Assembly: GCA_033002965.1 (NCBI GenBank) | Contig: JAURVB010013256.1 | Location: 20,299 to 84,298 of the forward strand | Direction of reading: 5' to 3' | Length of the DNA: 64,000 bases | Origin: Piper betle | Lineage: Eukaryota; Streptophyta; Magnoliopsida; Piperales; Piperaceae | In this document: piece after piece, positions 22,930 to 35,925 of the stretch | How the letters are laid out: each line of letters begins with the position of its first letter | Numbering within the stretch: the stretch's first letter is position 1 | Position numbers and translations under genes: made by a program | Notes under the pieces: model-generated | What the model was told of the DNA's origin: nothing | The model's input: only the letters and a program-made list of their open reading frames with translations | Databases searched by the model: none

Positions 22930-25190
22930 TGGGTCAGTTCATGGGTGTCAAGTTAGGGCATTCACTATCAGTGTCCACTCCTACCGGTAGTGTGATAGCT
23001 ACGGGCGAGTGTGTGCATAATGTCCCTATTGAGATTTAGCAGTGACAACTTGTAGCTCATTTGATATGATTCAGGCTACAAGAATTTGACGTGATATTTG
23101 GAATGAACTGAGTGTCAAAGCAAGGAGCTTTGATAGATTGCCAAAGAAAGACGGTAACCTTCCACAATGGAAGATGCCACTTTCTTTTCCAAGGTCAGGA
23201 CAGAGATAGAGAACAAGAATGGATATCATAATAGAATGCAGTGAGACAACTAGACAGAGGCAATGAACTAATAATGGCAGAGTTAGTTTTTGCTGAGCAG
23301 AGTTGTTCAGGGGACAAGCCGAGCATTGACGAGATTCCAGTGGTTAGAGAATTCGCTGACAAATTCCTAGAGGAAATTACTAGATTGCCACCAGACTGAG
23401 AGGTAGACCTTGCCATTGAGCTGATGCCTGGAGCAACAACAATTTCTAGAGTTGCACAGGATGGCACCTCCTGAAATCAAGGAACTCAAGGAACAGTTAC
23501 AAACACTATTGAATCAAGGATAAGACTAAGTGTTTCCCCATGGGGTGCACCAGTGTTATTCATGACGAATAAGGATAGAAACTGCATTTATGCATCGATT
23601 ACGCTAAACTATGTGACTATTAAGAATAGGTACCCTCTTCCTTGAATTTACAACCTATTTGATCAGTTTAGCTCAGCAGTCGTCTTCTCGAAGATTGATT
23701 TGAGGTCAGGATACTACTAGTTGAAGATTAGAGCAGAAGTCATTCCTCAGACTGCATTCAGAACAAGATATAGACACTACAAATTTTTTGTCATGCCTTT
23801 TGGATTGTCCAATGCTCCAACAGCATTTGTGGACTTGATAAATAGAGTGTGCAGTCCATATGTGGACCAGTTTGTGATTGTCTTTGCAGACAACATACTG
23901 GTATAGTCTTCAACGATGGAAGAGCATGAGCGACATCTGATGATAGTGTTGCAGACCCTGAGAGAGGATAAGTTGTACTGGAAGTTCTTGGCCACATCAT
24001 CTCAGCAACAGACATCAGTAAACCCAGCCAATATAGAACCAGTAGTCCAGTGGTAATAGCTGAAGACACCTTCGGAGGTTCAGAGTTTCGTAGGCCTAGT
24101 AGGGTATTTTGTACAGCTCATTCGGGGCTTCTCTTCCATAGCAGCCCCTCTTACACGGCTAACTAGGAAGGACGAATGGTTCAAATGGACGAAGGAATGT
24201 GAGCAAAGTTTCAGAATGCTGAAGGAGAGATTAACTTTGGCTGCTATCCTCACATTATGTGAGGGACACGAGTATTTTGCAATTTACACAGATGCCTCTA
24301 GAATTAGACTAGGTTGTGTTTTGATGCAGAAGGATAAGGTTATAGCTTATGGATCTCGCCAACTCAAGGTGCATGAGCGTTACTATCCTATGCACGAAGT
24401 ACTGAGAATATGGAGGCACTACTTGTATGGAACATCTTTTATACTTTTGAATGATATATCTACATGCTGAAGGATTGGAATAGTAGACAGAGAAGATGGT
24501 TAGAGATGTTAGCAGATTACGTAAATTGAAATAGCGTACCACGAGGGCAAAGCGAATGTGGTAGCAGATGCATTGAGCAGGAAGCCAGGAGTTTCATACA
24601 TTGCAGGATTGGTAGCGAACCAGTATTAGTTGGGCCAGAGATGATCTAGTAGACACATGAAGTGGTAGTGCATATCAAGAAGAGGATGAGGTCAGCCCAG
24701 GACAAACAGAAAAGTTATGCTGATCAGCACAGATGTGAGTTTCATTTCGGGAAGCAAGGGAAACTAAATGTGCAATATATTGGAGTGTTTGATGTGATTG
24801 AGTTCATTGGGCCCGTGGCTTATAGGCTAGCATTGCCGCCTCACCTAACAGTTGTGAATATTGTCTTCCATGTGTCAATGCTGAAGAAATACCATCCAGA
24901 TAACTCTCATGTTGTTAGTTTTTGAGAGATAGAGCTGCAACCAAACTGGACATGTCCAAAAGAAGTAGTTCGGATGGTGGATTGCAGAGTGAAGGTTCTC
25001 TAAACAAATGATGTTCCCCTAGTACTAGTGCAATGCACTCAAAGAAGGCAAAGAATCTACATGGGAACACGAGGATGAGATGAAGAAGCGATACCCGTAG
25101 ATATTCGAGCAACGAGCTTCACAACCAGGGACCTTACCATATATTATTTTTTCAGATTATGGTTGAGTTTGAAACTTCCTTGGTTAAAAT
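22930..25190 (+). pseudogene. pol: Decayed chromovirus pol lacking the integrase core
   Basis: Protease-region remnants (about 22965-23110) lead to an RT with WGAPVLF (about 23545), [16 protein letters not shown] and [12 protein letters not shown] (about 23793). The catalytic box reads FADNIL instead of FVDDIL. The RNase [14 protein letters not shown] is at about 24292. The linker [10 protein letters not shown] (about 24560) is followed within about 100 bp by KSYADQHRCEFHFG, the part normally after the integrase catalytic domain, so the core is deleted. A chromodomain-like tail (NDVPLVLVQ) is near 25008. Many stops and frameshifts make this much older than the element at 45.6 kb. Confidence 0.85.
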
Positions 25191-25627
25191 TTCGAGGACG
25201 AAATTTTTCTAAGCAAGGATAACTCAAGTCAAAGTTTTAGCTAACCAGTCAGTTGAGATGAGTTAGTTTCATGAACCACGTGTTGAGTCGAGACCAACCA
25301 TGAGTTATAAACGATGAGGGACTTGAATATATAATGATAATGTCGGAAAAATGGTGAGAAATGAGTTATCAGAATATATGAATGTATACAATATATTTTT
25401 TATATATTTGATTGTAGAATTATTTTTAAACCGAATGACACAGTAGGACGCGTTATAAGGTAGTTTGGGTGGGTCATTAGTTAAAGAACATGTCATTGTG
25501 ATGTTATGGTGTGCATTATATATTATAAGATTTTTTTCCTATTTTTAGGGATTTTTTTATATTTATTATGAGTTTGTTATTATTTTTAACTTGAGTCGGA
25601 GTTGATTCAAGTTTTATTCACAAGTTT
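25191..25627 (+). repeat. 3' interior end and LTR remnant of the decayed chromovirus
   Basis: TTTCGAGGACGAAATTTTTC (about 25192) is the usual 3' interior motif. The next 400 bp match the reverse complement of about 16400-16825. No clear TG start can be fixed. It is cut at 25627 by the LTR that follows. Confidence 0.6.
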
Positions 25628-26754
25628 TGTAAAGACCGTGGAAAAAAAAAATTTGGACGCGGACGCAGTTCGGGAAGGACATAACGTGTTATATTTTTTT
25701 ACCCGTTTAATTCTACCCAGTTAATTATTTACCCATTTTATTATTTACCCGGTTAAATGAAATACGGGTGTAGAGGTGTTTATACATACCCTAGCCATCA
25801 TTTTCATTTTTATAAATTTGGAAAGGGGACATCATTTTTCACATATGGGTGTAAGGGCGTCTTCCTCACTTTAGCCGCCTAGTTCTCCTCTTCCTTACCG
25901 GGGCTTCTTCCTTTCTTAGGTATCCTTCTTATCTCCCTATTCTTAGTTTGCATGCATGTTCTTTTAAATTGATAGTAAGCTTGTTAATCATGTAACTTAA
26001 GTCTCAAATCAACAAGAAAGAAAAGAACTAAACTAAATTGGAAAACTGAAATCCCATCCATGGCCGACGGGGGCAAATTGTTGGCGAGTGGGGCAACTGT
26101 AAACAAGTTTGCAAGGCTTCCCCTCACACCCCCGACGACCCCTCTGGTTGCTGGGTCGAAGGGATGGCTTCCCATGTCCCTGTTTTCAGTGTGGGTGGCA
26201 GAATTGCAGCTGTAAAGGGGCGGAGTAGCAAGGGTGATAAAAGTGGCGACGTTCTGCTGCAATAGGTGCTGTAATGGACTTTCGGAGGAGTAGACACCGG
26301 TTGTGCTTCGTCGACAGCATCATGGGTTCCATCACAGTAGTTCAGGCCGCCGAAATAATCCACTACAGACCACCTTCTCGCCGGAATTCATGGCAACGAC
26401 GTGCAGAAGTGGGGAGAACGACCATACCTCATGCAACGTCCAAAGGTGGCCAATCTTTCTTGTTTTGAAGCCAGCCTGAGGTCGTGGAACATCTGAATTG
26501 GAGCAAGGTGCAAGAAAGGAGGGGTCTTGAGGCTGGGAGAAGAAGAACAGGCCAGGAGTTGGGCGCCATGGTGCAGCACATGGTCATCTTGGTTAACTGC
26601 TGTAAAACATGCACTTTAGGCTTCCAATTGGTTGCTGGAGAAGGTTGAAGTTGAGGGAGGACGTGATTCTGGGTTTGGGTGCCAAGGGAAGAGGTGGAGA
26701 AGAAAGGTGTGGTCTTGTTTTGGTGCTGGTTTTGGTGCAGAGAAGAGTGGCAAC

Positions 26755-26795
26755 GGGAAGAAGAAGAAGAAGAAGAAAAAGAAGAAGAAGAGGTG
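26755..26795 (+). repeat. GAA/AAG-rich microsatellite of the LTR
   Basis: A run of GAA triplets with one interruption. It is the plus-strand equivalent of the CTT runs at about 31965-32000, 35521-35629 and 39983-40013. Confidence 0.85.
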
Positions 26796-27588
26796 GCAGT
26801 TTTGTAAATATAGATTGAGTCAATACCGACTCGAGTTAAAAATAATACGATCACGTAATAAATCTTTAAAAATAATTATTTTAATGGGTTATGGGTAAAG
26901 TTACTAAACTAACTAATGATTGTATGAAATCTCCACGAGTAATAAAAATACCGTAATGATAAACGGTCGATAATTAATCGGCGTAATTCAAACGATTAAA
27001 TTAAATCGGAGGGTTATAAGTAATTAATAAAATAAAGATTTTACCTTTACCATATTAAATTTAATATTAGGTAAATAAAGTGATTATTTTAATAACGAAT
27101 CAGTAATGTAGAAAATGTGTTATTAAACTATAGTTAGGGTAGCAATCACTCGCGTCGAACCTAAATATCATAATGAAAATAAATAAAGTTCGAAACTTTA
27201 TTGAGTCGAATAATTTAAAATAATTGTATTAATAATATTTATGAATTAAAATAATAAAAATTATTTTAAATAATTTAATTGAACAACTTAAATAATTAAA
27301 TGGTTGTAAATAATAGTAGCGATTAAAAATTATAACCGTAAATTAAATCATCAAGATCGGGTTGAAGTAATTATCACCGCAAAAGGAATTTAAATACTTG
27401 TTTATTAGTAATAATTCTTTTATCAATTGTTAGGTATTAATTATCATTTAGATAATTAATTTAAAATGTAAAGTAGAACTTAAATGATTAAATCACATGA
27501 ATAATTTAATAATTTAATAATTGTTATAGAATTTTAATAATGTATATATATATATATTAGACATTTAGTTGCATACATTCCTACTTGA

Positions 27589-27616
27589 ATAAAATTATAC
27601 TTATGTATAATTTTAT
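27589..27616 (+). other. Conserved 28-bp palindrome of the large LTRs
   Basis: Arms ATAAAATTATAC and GTATAATTTTAT are perfect complements around a 4-base loop (TTAT). The same perfect 12-bp arms occur at 15334-15361, 17327-17354, 19607-19634, 31122-31149, 47211-47238, 57580-57607 and 60965-60992, with loops that differ (in LTR sense TTAT, TGAT, TTAC, TAAT). It always precedes the GATTAGGATCATTGGTC-like segment. A protein-binding dyad or an RNA hairpin is possible; the function is unknown. Confidence 0.85.
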
Positions 27617-27939
27617 GTTCTCGTTCAGATTAGGATCATTGGTCCCAACTGCGAGTTCGAAATATCCAAGTCCTTATAATCATTTAAAATGTTATACTTT
27701 CCCTTGTTGGCAGCCCTGGTCGGCCTGAGCCCAGAATCGACCACCATGCGCTGTAACGCAATCGGGGTCAAGGAATTAACTCAATCCGACATGGGGCTGC
27801 ACCTTTAAAATTATTATGTGTGTCGGTATAATTATTTGAAATGTTATATTGTCCGTATAATTATTTAAAATGTTATATTTTCCCAAATTGGTATAACTAT
27901 ATGAAATTGTGTATTTTTTTCCAAACTGGTAGCCTTTGT

Positions 27940-28122
27940 CGGTACCTAATCTCAGAATGAGCTAGGAGACAATGTTCAAATCTCACAATGAACTGGGAGA
28001 CCATTACTAATCTCAAAATGAATTGGGAGACCACCTAATCTCGGAATGATCTGAGAGACAATTTCTAATCTCAGAATGAACTAGGAGACAATGACTAATC
28101 TCAAAATGAATTGGGAGACCAC
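27940..28122 (+). repeat. Type B minisatellite (CTAATCTCAGAATGAACTGG units)
   Basis: About seven units of 22-30 bp built on CTAATCTCAGAATGAACTGG plus GAGACCA. Longer, better-ordered arrays on the minus strand are at 30525, 34045 and 38207. Confidence 0.85.
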
Positions 28123-29274
28123 TGTTAAGTGTTTAAAATATATAATATTTACCATATTTTTAATATGATTTTGTACTTCTCGGGTATAAACATTATTAAT
28201 TTAGTGATATTTGTCATTATTTCTAGTTAATTAATATTTTATTAGATATACTTAATTTTGGTGTTTCAATGCATAAAAAGATGAATAAATTAAGCTTTCG
28301 ATTTGATTATTCATGACACTTGGCCCCACCCAATGGCTACAATTTATGGTGTTCAATGAAGTCGAACAGTTGGAAACTTGAGGGGACATTATAATTAATT
28401 AGACTACGTCGATTTGTGAACACTCTCTTCGAATTCTTGTATCTCCACTTCTATATAAAGGGGTGGTCATTTGTTGTTATTATATCTCATCTCTTGGCTT
28501 CGAAGTGTAGTAAAAGAAGTAGTTTTAGTTTTTGTAATTTCTTTATCATTCATAGTAAAAATTAGTTTCTTTTTTATATTATTTTCTACTTTTATTATGG
28601 AGTAGTCTTTTATTTCGCTCTAGAGAAGAGTGGAACTTAATATGATTTAATTGAATTTATTTCAAGCTTTTACTCTTTTATTCAATCGGAATGTTTAAAT
28701 TATCATATTTTTAATGCTAAGAATAGATTGATCACCTATTTCTTAGATCACGAGGTTTAATTAGATTTTGGGAGAAATTAATTAGATTAGTCATTGGTAA
28801 TTCATCATACGACGAGTCTTTTGACTTGTTTGTCGTTGTGGTCGGAAGATACACAACACCGTATGCGATTGTAAGGCAATTCTTAATGCATTATTTTGTT
28901 GATTAATCAATTATCACCGGGAGGTAGAAATTGAGGCAAAATAATAGAAGCATGAAGGAGCGGGAGCCACCATGTCATATAATTATCCTAGATCGACAAT
29001 CCGAAGGAATAAAAGATAAGAGTAAGATTTGATGAAGATTAAATTCATGTTAAGGGAAATTTGACTCTAGAACGAGTTTTATAATTTTAACGTTGCTTTT
29101 AATTTAAAGTTATTACTTAGATTTAGTTAAGTCAGTTATTTTTGTTTTGTTCCTCATTTTATTTTCTTTAATTAATTATAGGAAATTCATCTCCTGTGGG
29201 ACGATACTCAATTTTATCATTATATTACTTGTTTCGACCGTGTATACTTGCACGTCATTGAAAATATTCGAACA
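28123..29274 (+). repeat. 5' LTR of the second Athila copy
   Basis: 1152 bp, TGTTAAGTG to TTCGAACA. TATA-like CTATATAAAGGGG at about 28452. It differs visibly more from the 4035 and 12359 LTRs than those differ from each other. Confidence 0.9.
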
Positions 29275-29280
29275 AGTTTT

Positions 29281-29298
29281 TGGCACCGTTGCCGGGGA
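29281..29298 (+). other. Primer-binding site (tRNA-Asp) of the second Athila copy
   Basis: TGGCACCGTTGCCGGGGA, one substitution from the site at 5212. Confidence 0.88.
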
Positions 29299-29363
29299 GA
29301 CCGAATTTTCTAAGTTAATTTAGGATTAGAATTTTGAGAGTTTTCCTTTATCTTTAGATTTTA

Positions 29364-30101
29364 GTGTCTGATTTAAAGAAAAAGAAAAAAACTATATCAT
29401 TGTCTTCTTCCTTACTATCATTTATTTGTTATCATTTGTTTATGCATCAATTAGTACGGTCACCTTTGTTTTCTTATGATCCAGAGATTGAAAGGACTTT
29501 GAGAAACTTGTGTGCCGCTGGAAGAAGAGCACAAGAAGCCATAGAAGAAGAAGCCATGGACCCACAACAACAACAAATGCCTCCACTTCCACCGATTGTA
29601 GCAGTAGCTAATGATGACAATATGCGTAATCCAAGATTGGGTTGTACCACTTGCAAGAGGGTTACAACCTAGTATTATTGCATCCACCGGTGGATGTGAC
29701 CCACTTCAAGCTTAAACAAGTTTTATTTAACATGTTACAAACCATAGGACAATTTAGTGGATTGCCTAATGAAAATCCTAATAGGCATATCATGGATTTC
29801 CTATCAGTTTGTGATATGTATAAGCAACCTGGTGTCTCTAATGACGCTCTCTGCCTTCGCTTATTTCCATTCTCATTAATAGGAAGTGCGAAAGAATGGT
29901 TGTCATCATTAGATTCAATAACCACTTGGGATGAATTATCTGCAAAATTTTTGTTAAAATATTTTCAACCTTCTAAAACTGCTAGATTACGTATTGAAAT
30001 ATTATCTTTTTTACAGTATGATGTTGAGTCTCTCTTTGAGGCATGGGAAAGATATAAAGAATTGTTAAAAAGTGTCACAACCATGGTATAGAAAGATGGA
30101 T
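29364..30101 (+). pseudogene. gag: Partial Athila Gag
   Basis: Two overlapping frames (to 29672, and 29642-30091) encode the same Gag segment as 5325-6015, including FSGLPNENPNRHI and AKEWLSSLDS. The frame changes where this copy has ATATGCGTAATCC against ATAGGGCAATCC at about 5545, and an extra base (GCATCCACC) follows near 29688. It keeps the C that the first copy lost near 5826. It ends in the LTR junction well before the zinc knuckle. Confidence 0.88.
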
Positions 30102-30524
30102 TGTAACGACCCGCCCGAACTGGACCGGGTGTTACGTCAAAATATAATTGATGTAACGGTAATATTCCAGAACATGGACTGGAATATAGCAATTATGTCT
30201 CGCAACATATAATATGAATCATAACAATAAATCATGTTCTCTAAAATATAAAATAACCGTCCCACAGTCTTGGACCGTTTCCCATAGCCACATTTATAAC
30301 ACAAGAGAATAATAAGGAAGTCCAACTTTATTATCGATTCACCATACCTGGGTTGGTAAAAGAACCACCAACCATGCTTCTATTCTTTAGTCCCAAAGCT
30401 GCTCACCTGCGGAGGCAATTCCACGTTAGTGATAAAACCACTAAGCCGCATAATTAAATGAAACAAGTCAATATAATCCCTATTATCATTTCACTCGTTA
30501 TTATTACTATTATTACACAAACAA

Positions 30525-30770
30525 AGAGTAATTATCCCTCAGGTCATTCTAAGATTAGTAATTTGTCTCTCCGGTTATTCTGAGATTAGTAGAAGTCGAC
30601 TCCCAGCTCATTCTGAGATTAGGTGGTCTCCCAATTCATCTTGAGATTAGTCATGGTTCCCCAATTCATCTTGAGGTTAAAATCGTCTCCCAGCTCATTC
30701 TGAGATTAGGTGGTCTCCCAATTCATCTTGAGATTTGTCATGGTGTCCTAGTTCATTCTTAGATCAGTGC
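30525..30770 (-). repeat. Type B minisatellite
   Basis: About ten units of about 22-30 bp of the form CTCCCAGCTCATTCTGAGATTAG and close variants, in the variable zone of this LTR. Confidence 0.85.
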
Positions 30771-31178
30771 CGACAAAGACTACCAATTTGGGAAATTGGC
30801 AACATTTCATATTGTTATACCAGTTGGGAAAATATAACATTTCAAATTATTATACGGACAATACAACATTCCAAATAATTATATAGGCAATATAACATGT
30901 CAAATAATTATACGACACACATAGTAATTTTAAAGGTGCGGCTCCCGTGTCGGACTGAGCCAATTCCTTGACCCCGATTGCGTTACAGCGCATGGTGGTC
31001 GAATCTGGGCTCAGGCTGACCAGGTTATCCACAAGGGAAAATACAACATTTTAAATAATTATACGGACCTGGATATTTCAAACTTGCAGCTGCGACCAAT
31101 GATCCTAATCTGAACGAGGATATAAAATTATACATAAGTATAATTTTATTTGAGTAGAAATGCATGCAACTAAATGAC

Positions 31179-31181
<3 letters not shown>

Positions 31182-31238
<57 letters not shown>
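31182..31238. repeat. (AT)n microsatellite
   Basis: About 28 uninterrupted TA/AT dinucleotides. The equivalent place in sister LTRs (for example 27542-27557, 39185-39198) holds much shorter TA runs. Confidence 0.95.
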
Positions 31239-31241
<3 letters not shown>

Positions 31242-33158
31242 TATTAAATTTCAACAATATTAAAATTTCATTATTCATGTAACATAATCATTTAAATCCT
31301 ACTTTACATTAATAATCTAGATCATAATTAACACCTAACAAATAATAAAATAATTTTCAACTTATACCCAAATATTTAATTACTATTATTAGTATATTTT
31401 CCTTCGGTTATAGTCTTTTTTAATCGCTAGTATTACTTACAGCAATTTAATTAATTAAGTTTTTCAATTAAATTATTTAAAATAATTTGTATTATTTTAA
31501 TTTATAAATATTATTAATACAATTAGTTTAAATTATTTGACTCTATAAAGTTTCGAACTTTATTTATTTCCATTATGCTATTTAGGTTCGACGCGAGTGA
31601 TGCTACCCGACTATAATTTAATAACCCATTTTCTACATTACTCACTTGTTATTAAATAATCACTTTATTTACCTAATATTAAATTTAATATGGTAAAGGT
31701 AACATCTTTATTTATTAATCACTTATAACCGTCCGATTTAATTTAATCGCTTTTATTACGCCCATTAATTATCGACAGTTTCTCATTACCGTTTTTTTAT
31801 TACTTATCTCAATGTCGACTTCGTCCAATAACTAATTAGTTTAGTTACTTTACCCTATGACCTGTTAAAATAATTATTTTTAAAGATTTATTACGTGTTT
31901 TTATTATTTTTAACTCGAGCCGGTATCGAGTCAACCAGTGTTTACAGAATTGCCACCGCCCTTCTTCTTCTTCTTCTTCTCCTTCTTCTTCTTCTTCTTC
32001 CCGTCGCCACTCTTCTCTGCACCCAAAACCAGCACCAAAACCAGACCACGCCCTCCTTCTCCGCCCCTTTTCTTGGCACTCAAACCCTGAATCACGTCCT
32101 CCCTCAACTTCACCCTTCTCCACCAACCAACTGGAAGTCTAAAGTGCGTCTTTTACAGCAGTTAACCAAGACGACCATGTGCTGCACCATGGCGCCCAAC
32201 TCCTGGCCTGTTCTTCTTCTCCCAGCCTCAAGACCCCTCCTTTCTTGCACCTTGCTCCAATTCATATGTTCCACGACCTCAGGCCGGCCTCAAAACAGTA
32301 AGGATCAGCCACCTTTGGACGTTGCATGGAGTATGGTCGTCCTCCCCACTTCTGCACGTCGCTGCCATGAATTCCGGCGAGAAGGTCGTCCGTTATGGAC
32401 TGTTCCGGCGGCCTGAACTGCTGTGAAGGAACCCATGATGCTATCGGCGAAGCACAACCGGTGTCTACCCCTTTGAACATCAATTACAGCACCTATTGGA
32501 ACCCGTCGCCACCTAGGGCGGCCGGATTTCTTCACACACCGCCGTCGCCCCTGTTTTCACCGCCGTCCCCTGTTTTTGTCTATTCACCACCCTAGGCCGG
32601 CATGCACAGCCGTGAGATCAACCCTATACTGATCGACGAAGAGAGTTGGATCATCTTCCGACGTCGGAACGGTCGTCGCTGCTGATTCCCGACGGGGCTT
32701 GCCCGTGCTTGCCCATCTCGCCGAACAGGGGAAACTCGTCGGCAATTTCTCCGGTGTAAAATTATATTTGTTTTCTTATTGATTTTAAACTTTTAATCCT
32801 CACGATTATAAAACTTATTATCAAATTAAAATATGCATGCAAGAAAATTAAGAAGAGGGAGATAGGAATACCTAAGCAACGGAGAAGAGACGCTGGCAAC
32901 GAAGAGGAGAAGAGAATGCGAATGAAGGCTAGGGTGGAGGACGTCCTTTATAAATAAAATAACGGCTAGGGTTTGTGGAAACACACTAACACCCGTATTT
33001 AATTCATTTAACTGGGTAACCGGTTAAAGAATAAAATATTTAACTGGGTAGACTAAACTGGGTAGAGAATATAATATAATTAATATTAATTCTCTAACGT
33101 TCGATCCCTCTCTGCCCGAGTCGAATATATTAAAATTTTTTTTTCCACGGTCTTTACA

Positions 33159-33618
33159 AACAATTCTAAACGAGTTTTATTACCAGGATGACTTGTATGA
33201 TTACCTTTACACCACTACAGATAGAGACATGATGTCAGACTATGTGAGGATGAGATACCTCCCAGTTAAAGTCGTAGAGCAATGTGACTAGTTTTTGATA
33301 AGAGATTCATTCACTTCTCATGTGACCAGAGATATAAGACAGAACCGAGCCTCTATCAGAGTATGTTCACACTCACCTTTCTAGATATATCAGTCATACT
33401 ATCTATTTTTCCAAATGGTTGAGATGAGTAGACATTGACCAGTGCACCTACAGCAGATTAGATGCAGACTCCACAGTTCCGTGCAGAGTATGTTTTCATA
33501 CTCCTTGAGACACGTCGTACATATACAAGTATTCTCGCCATCATTCCATCATAGAGAGCCCTCTTTAGTTGCAATTAGTGGTCATATTGATAGTTGCGAG
33601 AGTCATAGCATGTAGTAG
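33159..33618 (+). other. Interior of an unidentified gypsy element, left part
   Basis: This is host sequence of the insertion at 33619, continuing at 41286 after the duplicated AGTAG. Because a polypurine tract and LTR lie downstream at 42159, it is probably 3' interior of that element. I see no catalytic motif; frames are short. Confidence 0.5.
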
Positions 33619-35925
33619 TGTAACGACCCGCCTGAATTGGACCGGGTGTTACTTAAAAATATAGTTAATGTAAATGTAGCATTCCAGAACATGAATTTAA
33701 ATACAACAAATAAGTATCACAACATATAATATAAATGATAACAATAAATCATGTTCCCTAAATTATAAAATAACTGTCCCACAGTCTCGGACCGTTTCCC
33801 ATAGCCACATTTATAACACAAGAGAATAATAAAGAAGTCCAATTTTTATTATCGATTCACCATACCTAGGTTGGTAAAAGTACCACCAACCACACTTCTA
33901 TTCGTCAGTCCAATGCTGCTCACCCGCTGAGGCAATTCCGCGCTAGTGATAAAACCACTAAGCCGCTTAATTAAATAAAACAAGCCGATATAATCCCTAT
34001 TATCATTTCACTCGTTTTTATTATTATTATTACACAAGTCTTTAGTAATTATCACTCAGGTCATTCTGAGATTAGTAAAAGTCGTCTCCCAGCTCATTCA
34101 GAGATTAGAAATAATCTCCTAGCTCATTCTGAGATTAGGTGGTCTCCCAATCCATTAAGAGAATAGTCAGGGTCTCTCAGTTCATTCTGAGATTAGAAAT
34201 TGTCTCCCAGCTCATTCTGAGATTAGGTGGTGTCCCAATTCATTTTGAGATTAGTCATGGCCTCGCACTTCATTCTGAGATTAGAAATTGTCTCCCAGCT
34301 CAATCTGAGATTAGTGCCGACAAGGCTACCGGTTTGCGAAAATACAACATTTCACATAGTTATACTAGTTTGGGGAAATACAACATTTTATATAATTATA
34401 CCAGTTTGGGAAAATACAATATTTCAAATAATTTTACGGACGCACATAGTAATTCTAAAGGTGTGGCCCTGTGTCAGACTGAGTCAATTCCTTGACCTCG
34501 ATTTCGTTCCAGCGCATGGTGGTCGAATCTAGGCTCAAGCTGAACCGGGCTGCCAACAAGGGAAAGTACAACATTTTAAATGATTATACGGACTATACAA
34601 CATTTCAAATGATTATACGGACCTGGATATTTCGAACTCGCAGCTGCGCCCAACGATCTTAATGTGATCGAGAACATGAAATTATACATAAGTATAATTT
34701 TATTTGAGTACGAATGCATGCAGCTAAATATCTAATATATATATCATTTTTCAAAAATATTAAATATTAAATTATCAACAAATCTAGTGAGATAAGTAAT
34801 TATTCATGTGACATAATTATTTAAGTCCTACTTTACATTTTAAATTAATTATCTAAATCATAATTAATACCTTACAGTTGATAAAATAATTATTACTAAT
34901 AAACAAGTATTTAATTTTCCTTTGCGGTAATAATTAGTTATCCCGGATCTTGATGATTTAGTTTATTGTTATAATTTTTAATCCCTACTATTATTTATAG
35001 CAATTTAATTAATTAAGTTGTTCGATTAAATTAATTAAATTAATTTTCATTATTCTAATTCAAAGATATTACAAATACAATTATTTTAAATTATTCCACT
35101 TAATAAAGTTTTGAACTTTATTTATTTTCATTATGCTATTTAGGTTCGGTGCTTGTGATTTTTACCTAATTATATTTTAATAACCCCTTTTCTACCTTAT
35201 TGACTCGTAATTAAAATAATCACTTTATTTACCTAATATTAAATTTAATTTGGCAAAGGTAAAACTTTTTTCTTAATCCCTTATAAACATCAAATTTAAA
35301 ATTAATCACTTATAGTTATGCCGATTAATTATCGATTTGTTATCATTACCGTATTTTATTATTACTTATGTCCATGTCGATTTCGTCTAATAATTAATTA
35401 GTTTAGCGACTTTAACCAAAACCCATTAAAATGATTATTTTTTAAAGATTTATTATGAGTTAGGATTTTTTTAACTCGAGTCGGTATCGAGTCAACCTAT
35501 ATTTACAAAACGGCCACCCTCCTTCTTCTCTTCTTCTTCTTCTTCTTCTTCTTCTTCTTCTTCTTCTTCTTCTTCTTCTTCTTCTTCTTCTTCTTCTTCT
35601 TCTTCTTCTTCTTCTTCTTCTTCTTCTTCCTGTTGCCATTCTTCTCTTCTCCAAAAATAGGTTCGTCATTCTCATCCAACCCTTATCTTGGCACCCAATT
35701 GAACCACCATCTAAACATCCCAACAAAGCATCAACAACACGGTTAAATCGGCATGTGAGGAAGCCTCATGTGCGTGTTTTACAGCAACGATCTCAGACAC
35801 CGTCCTGCACCAAACCAGGCATGTTCCTCTTCTCCCAGCCTCAAGACCCCTCCTTTCTTGCACCTTGCTCCAATTCAGATGTTCCATGACCTCAGGCTGG
35901 CATCAAAACTGGAAAAACTTCGAAT
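33619..35925 (-). repeat. 3' LTR of the deletion derivative, truncated
   Basis: TGTAACGACCCGCC start as read here. It aligns with 37775 to about 40290 of the 5' LTR, then stops near 35925 where RNase H sequence begins. The junction carries a repeated CTTCGAATTGGGCTC (about 35920 and 35962), which may have mediated the deletion. The type B array is at 34045-34315. Confidence 0.8.
35521..35629. repeat. (CTT)n microsatellite, about 35 units
   Basis: An almost pure CTT run, so GAA in LTR sense. The 5' LTR of the same element has only about ten units at 39983-40013, so the two LTRs differ sharply here. The Arg-rich frame across it is a by-product of the repeat. Confidence 0.95.

Larger units (their letters stand above)
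25628..28122 (+). repeat. Large LTR, plus strand, interrupted by an Athila element
   Basis: It opens TGTAAAGACCGTGG and follows the family plan: an A-rich run, a GAA-rich tract (about 26758-26795), an AT-rich stretch, the palindrome (27589-27616), the conserved block (about 27715-27795) and a type B minisatellite. Inside the array it stops at 28122, where the second Athila begins. The remaining 3' part is not found in the expected place. Confidence 0.82.
28123..30101 (+). mobile_element. Second Athila element, truncated in gag
   Basis: The LTR (28123-29274), tRNA-Asp primer site (29281-29298) and first part of gag (29364 to about 30101) match the 4035 element throughout but with more substitutions, so it is a separate, older insertion. 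At 30101 the gag is cut by a minus-strand LTR. The remaining Athila sequence does not reappear beyond it. The target was the type B minisatellite of the LTR at 25628. Confidence 0.88.
30102..33158 (-). repeat. Complete large LTR, minus strand
   Basis: 3057 bp, TGTAACGACCC to GGTCTTTACA as read here, with every family block: type B array (about 30525-30770), conserved block (about 30945-31025), palindrome (31122-31149), an AT run, an AT-rich stretch and a CTT tract (about 31965-32000). No primer site or interior adjoins either end. The flanking 5-mers (TGGAT, AACAA) do not match, so it is a recombined solo LTR or the edge of a rearranged element. Confidence 0.85.

Noticed and set aside
30102..33158. 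Simple solo LTR insertion into the second Athila gag
   Set aside because: The flanking 5-mers do not match and Athila sequence does not resume on the right, so a rearrangement must be involved.
35460..35726. Arg-rich protein frame
   Set aside because: It is the translation of a (CTT)n microsatellite.
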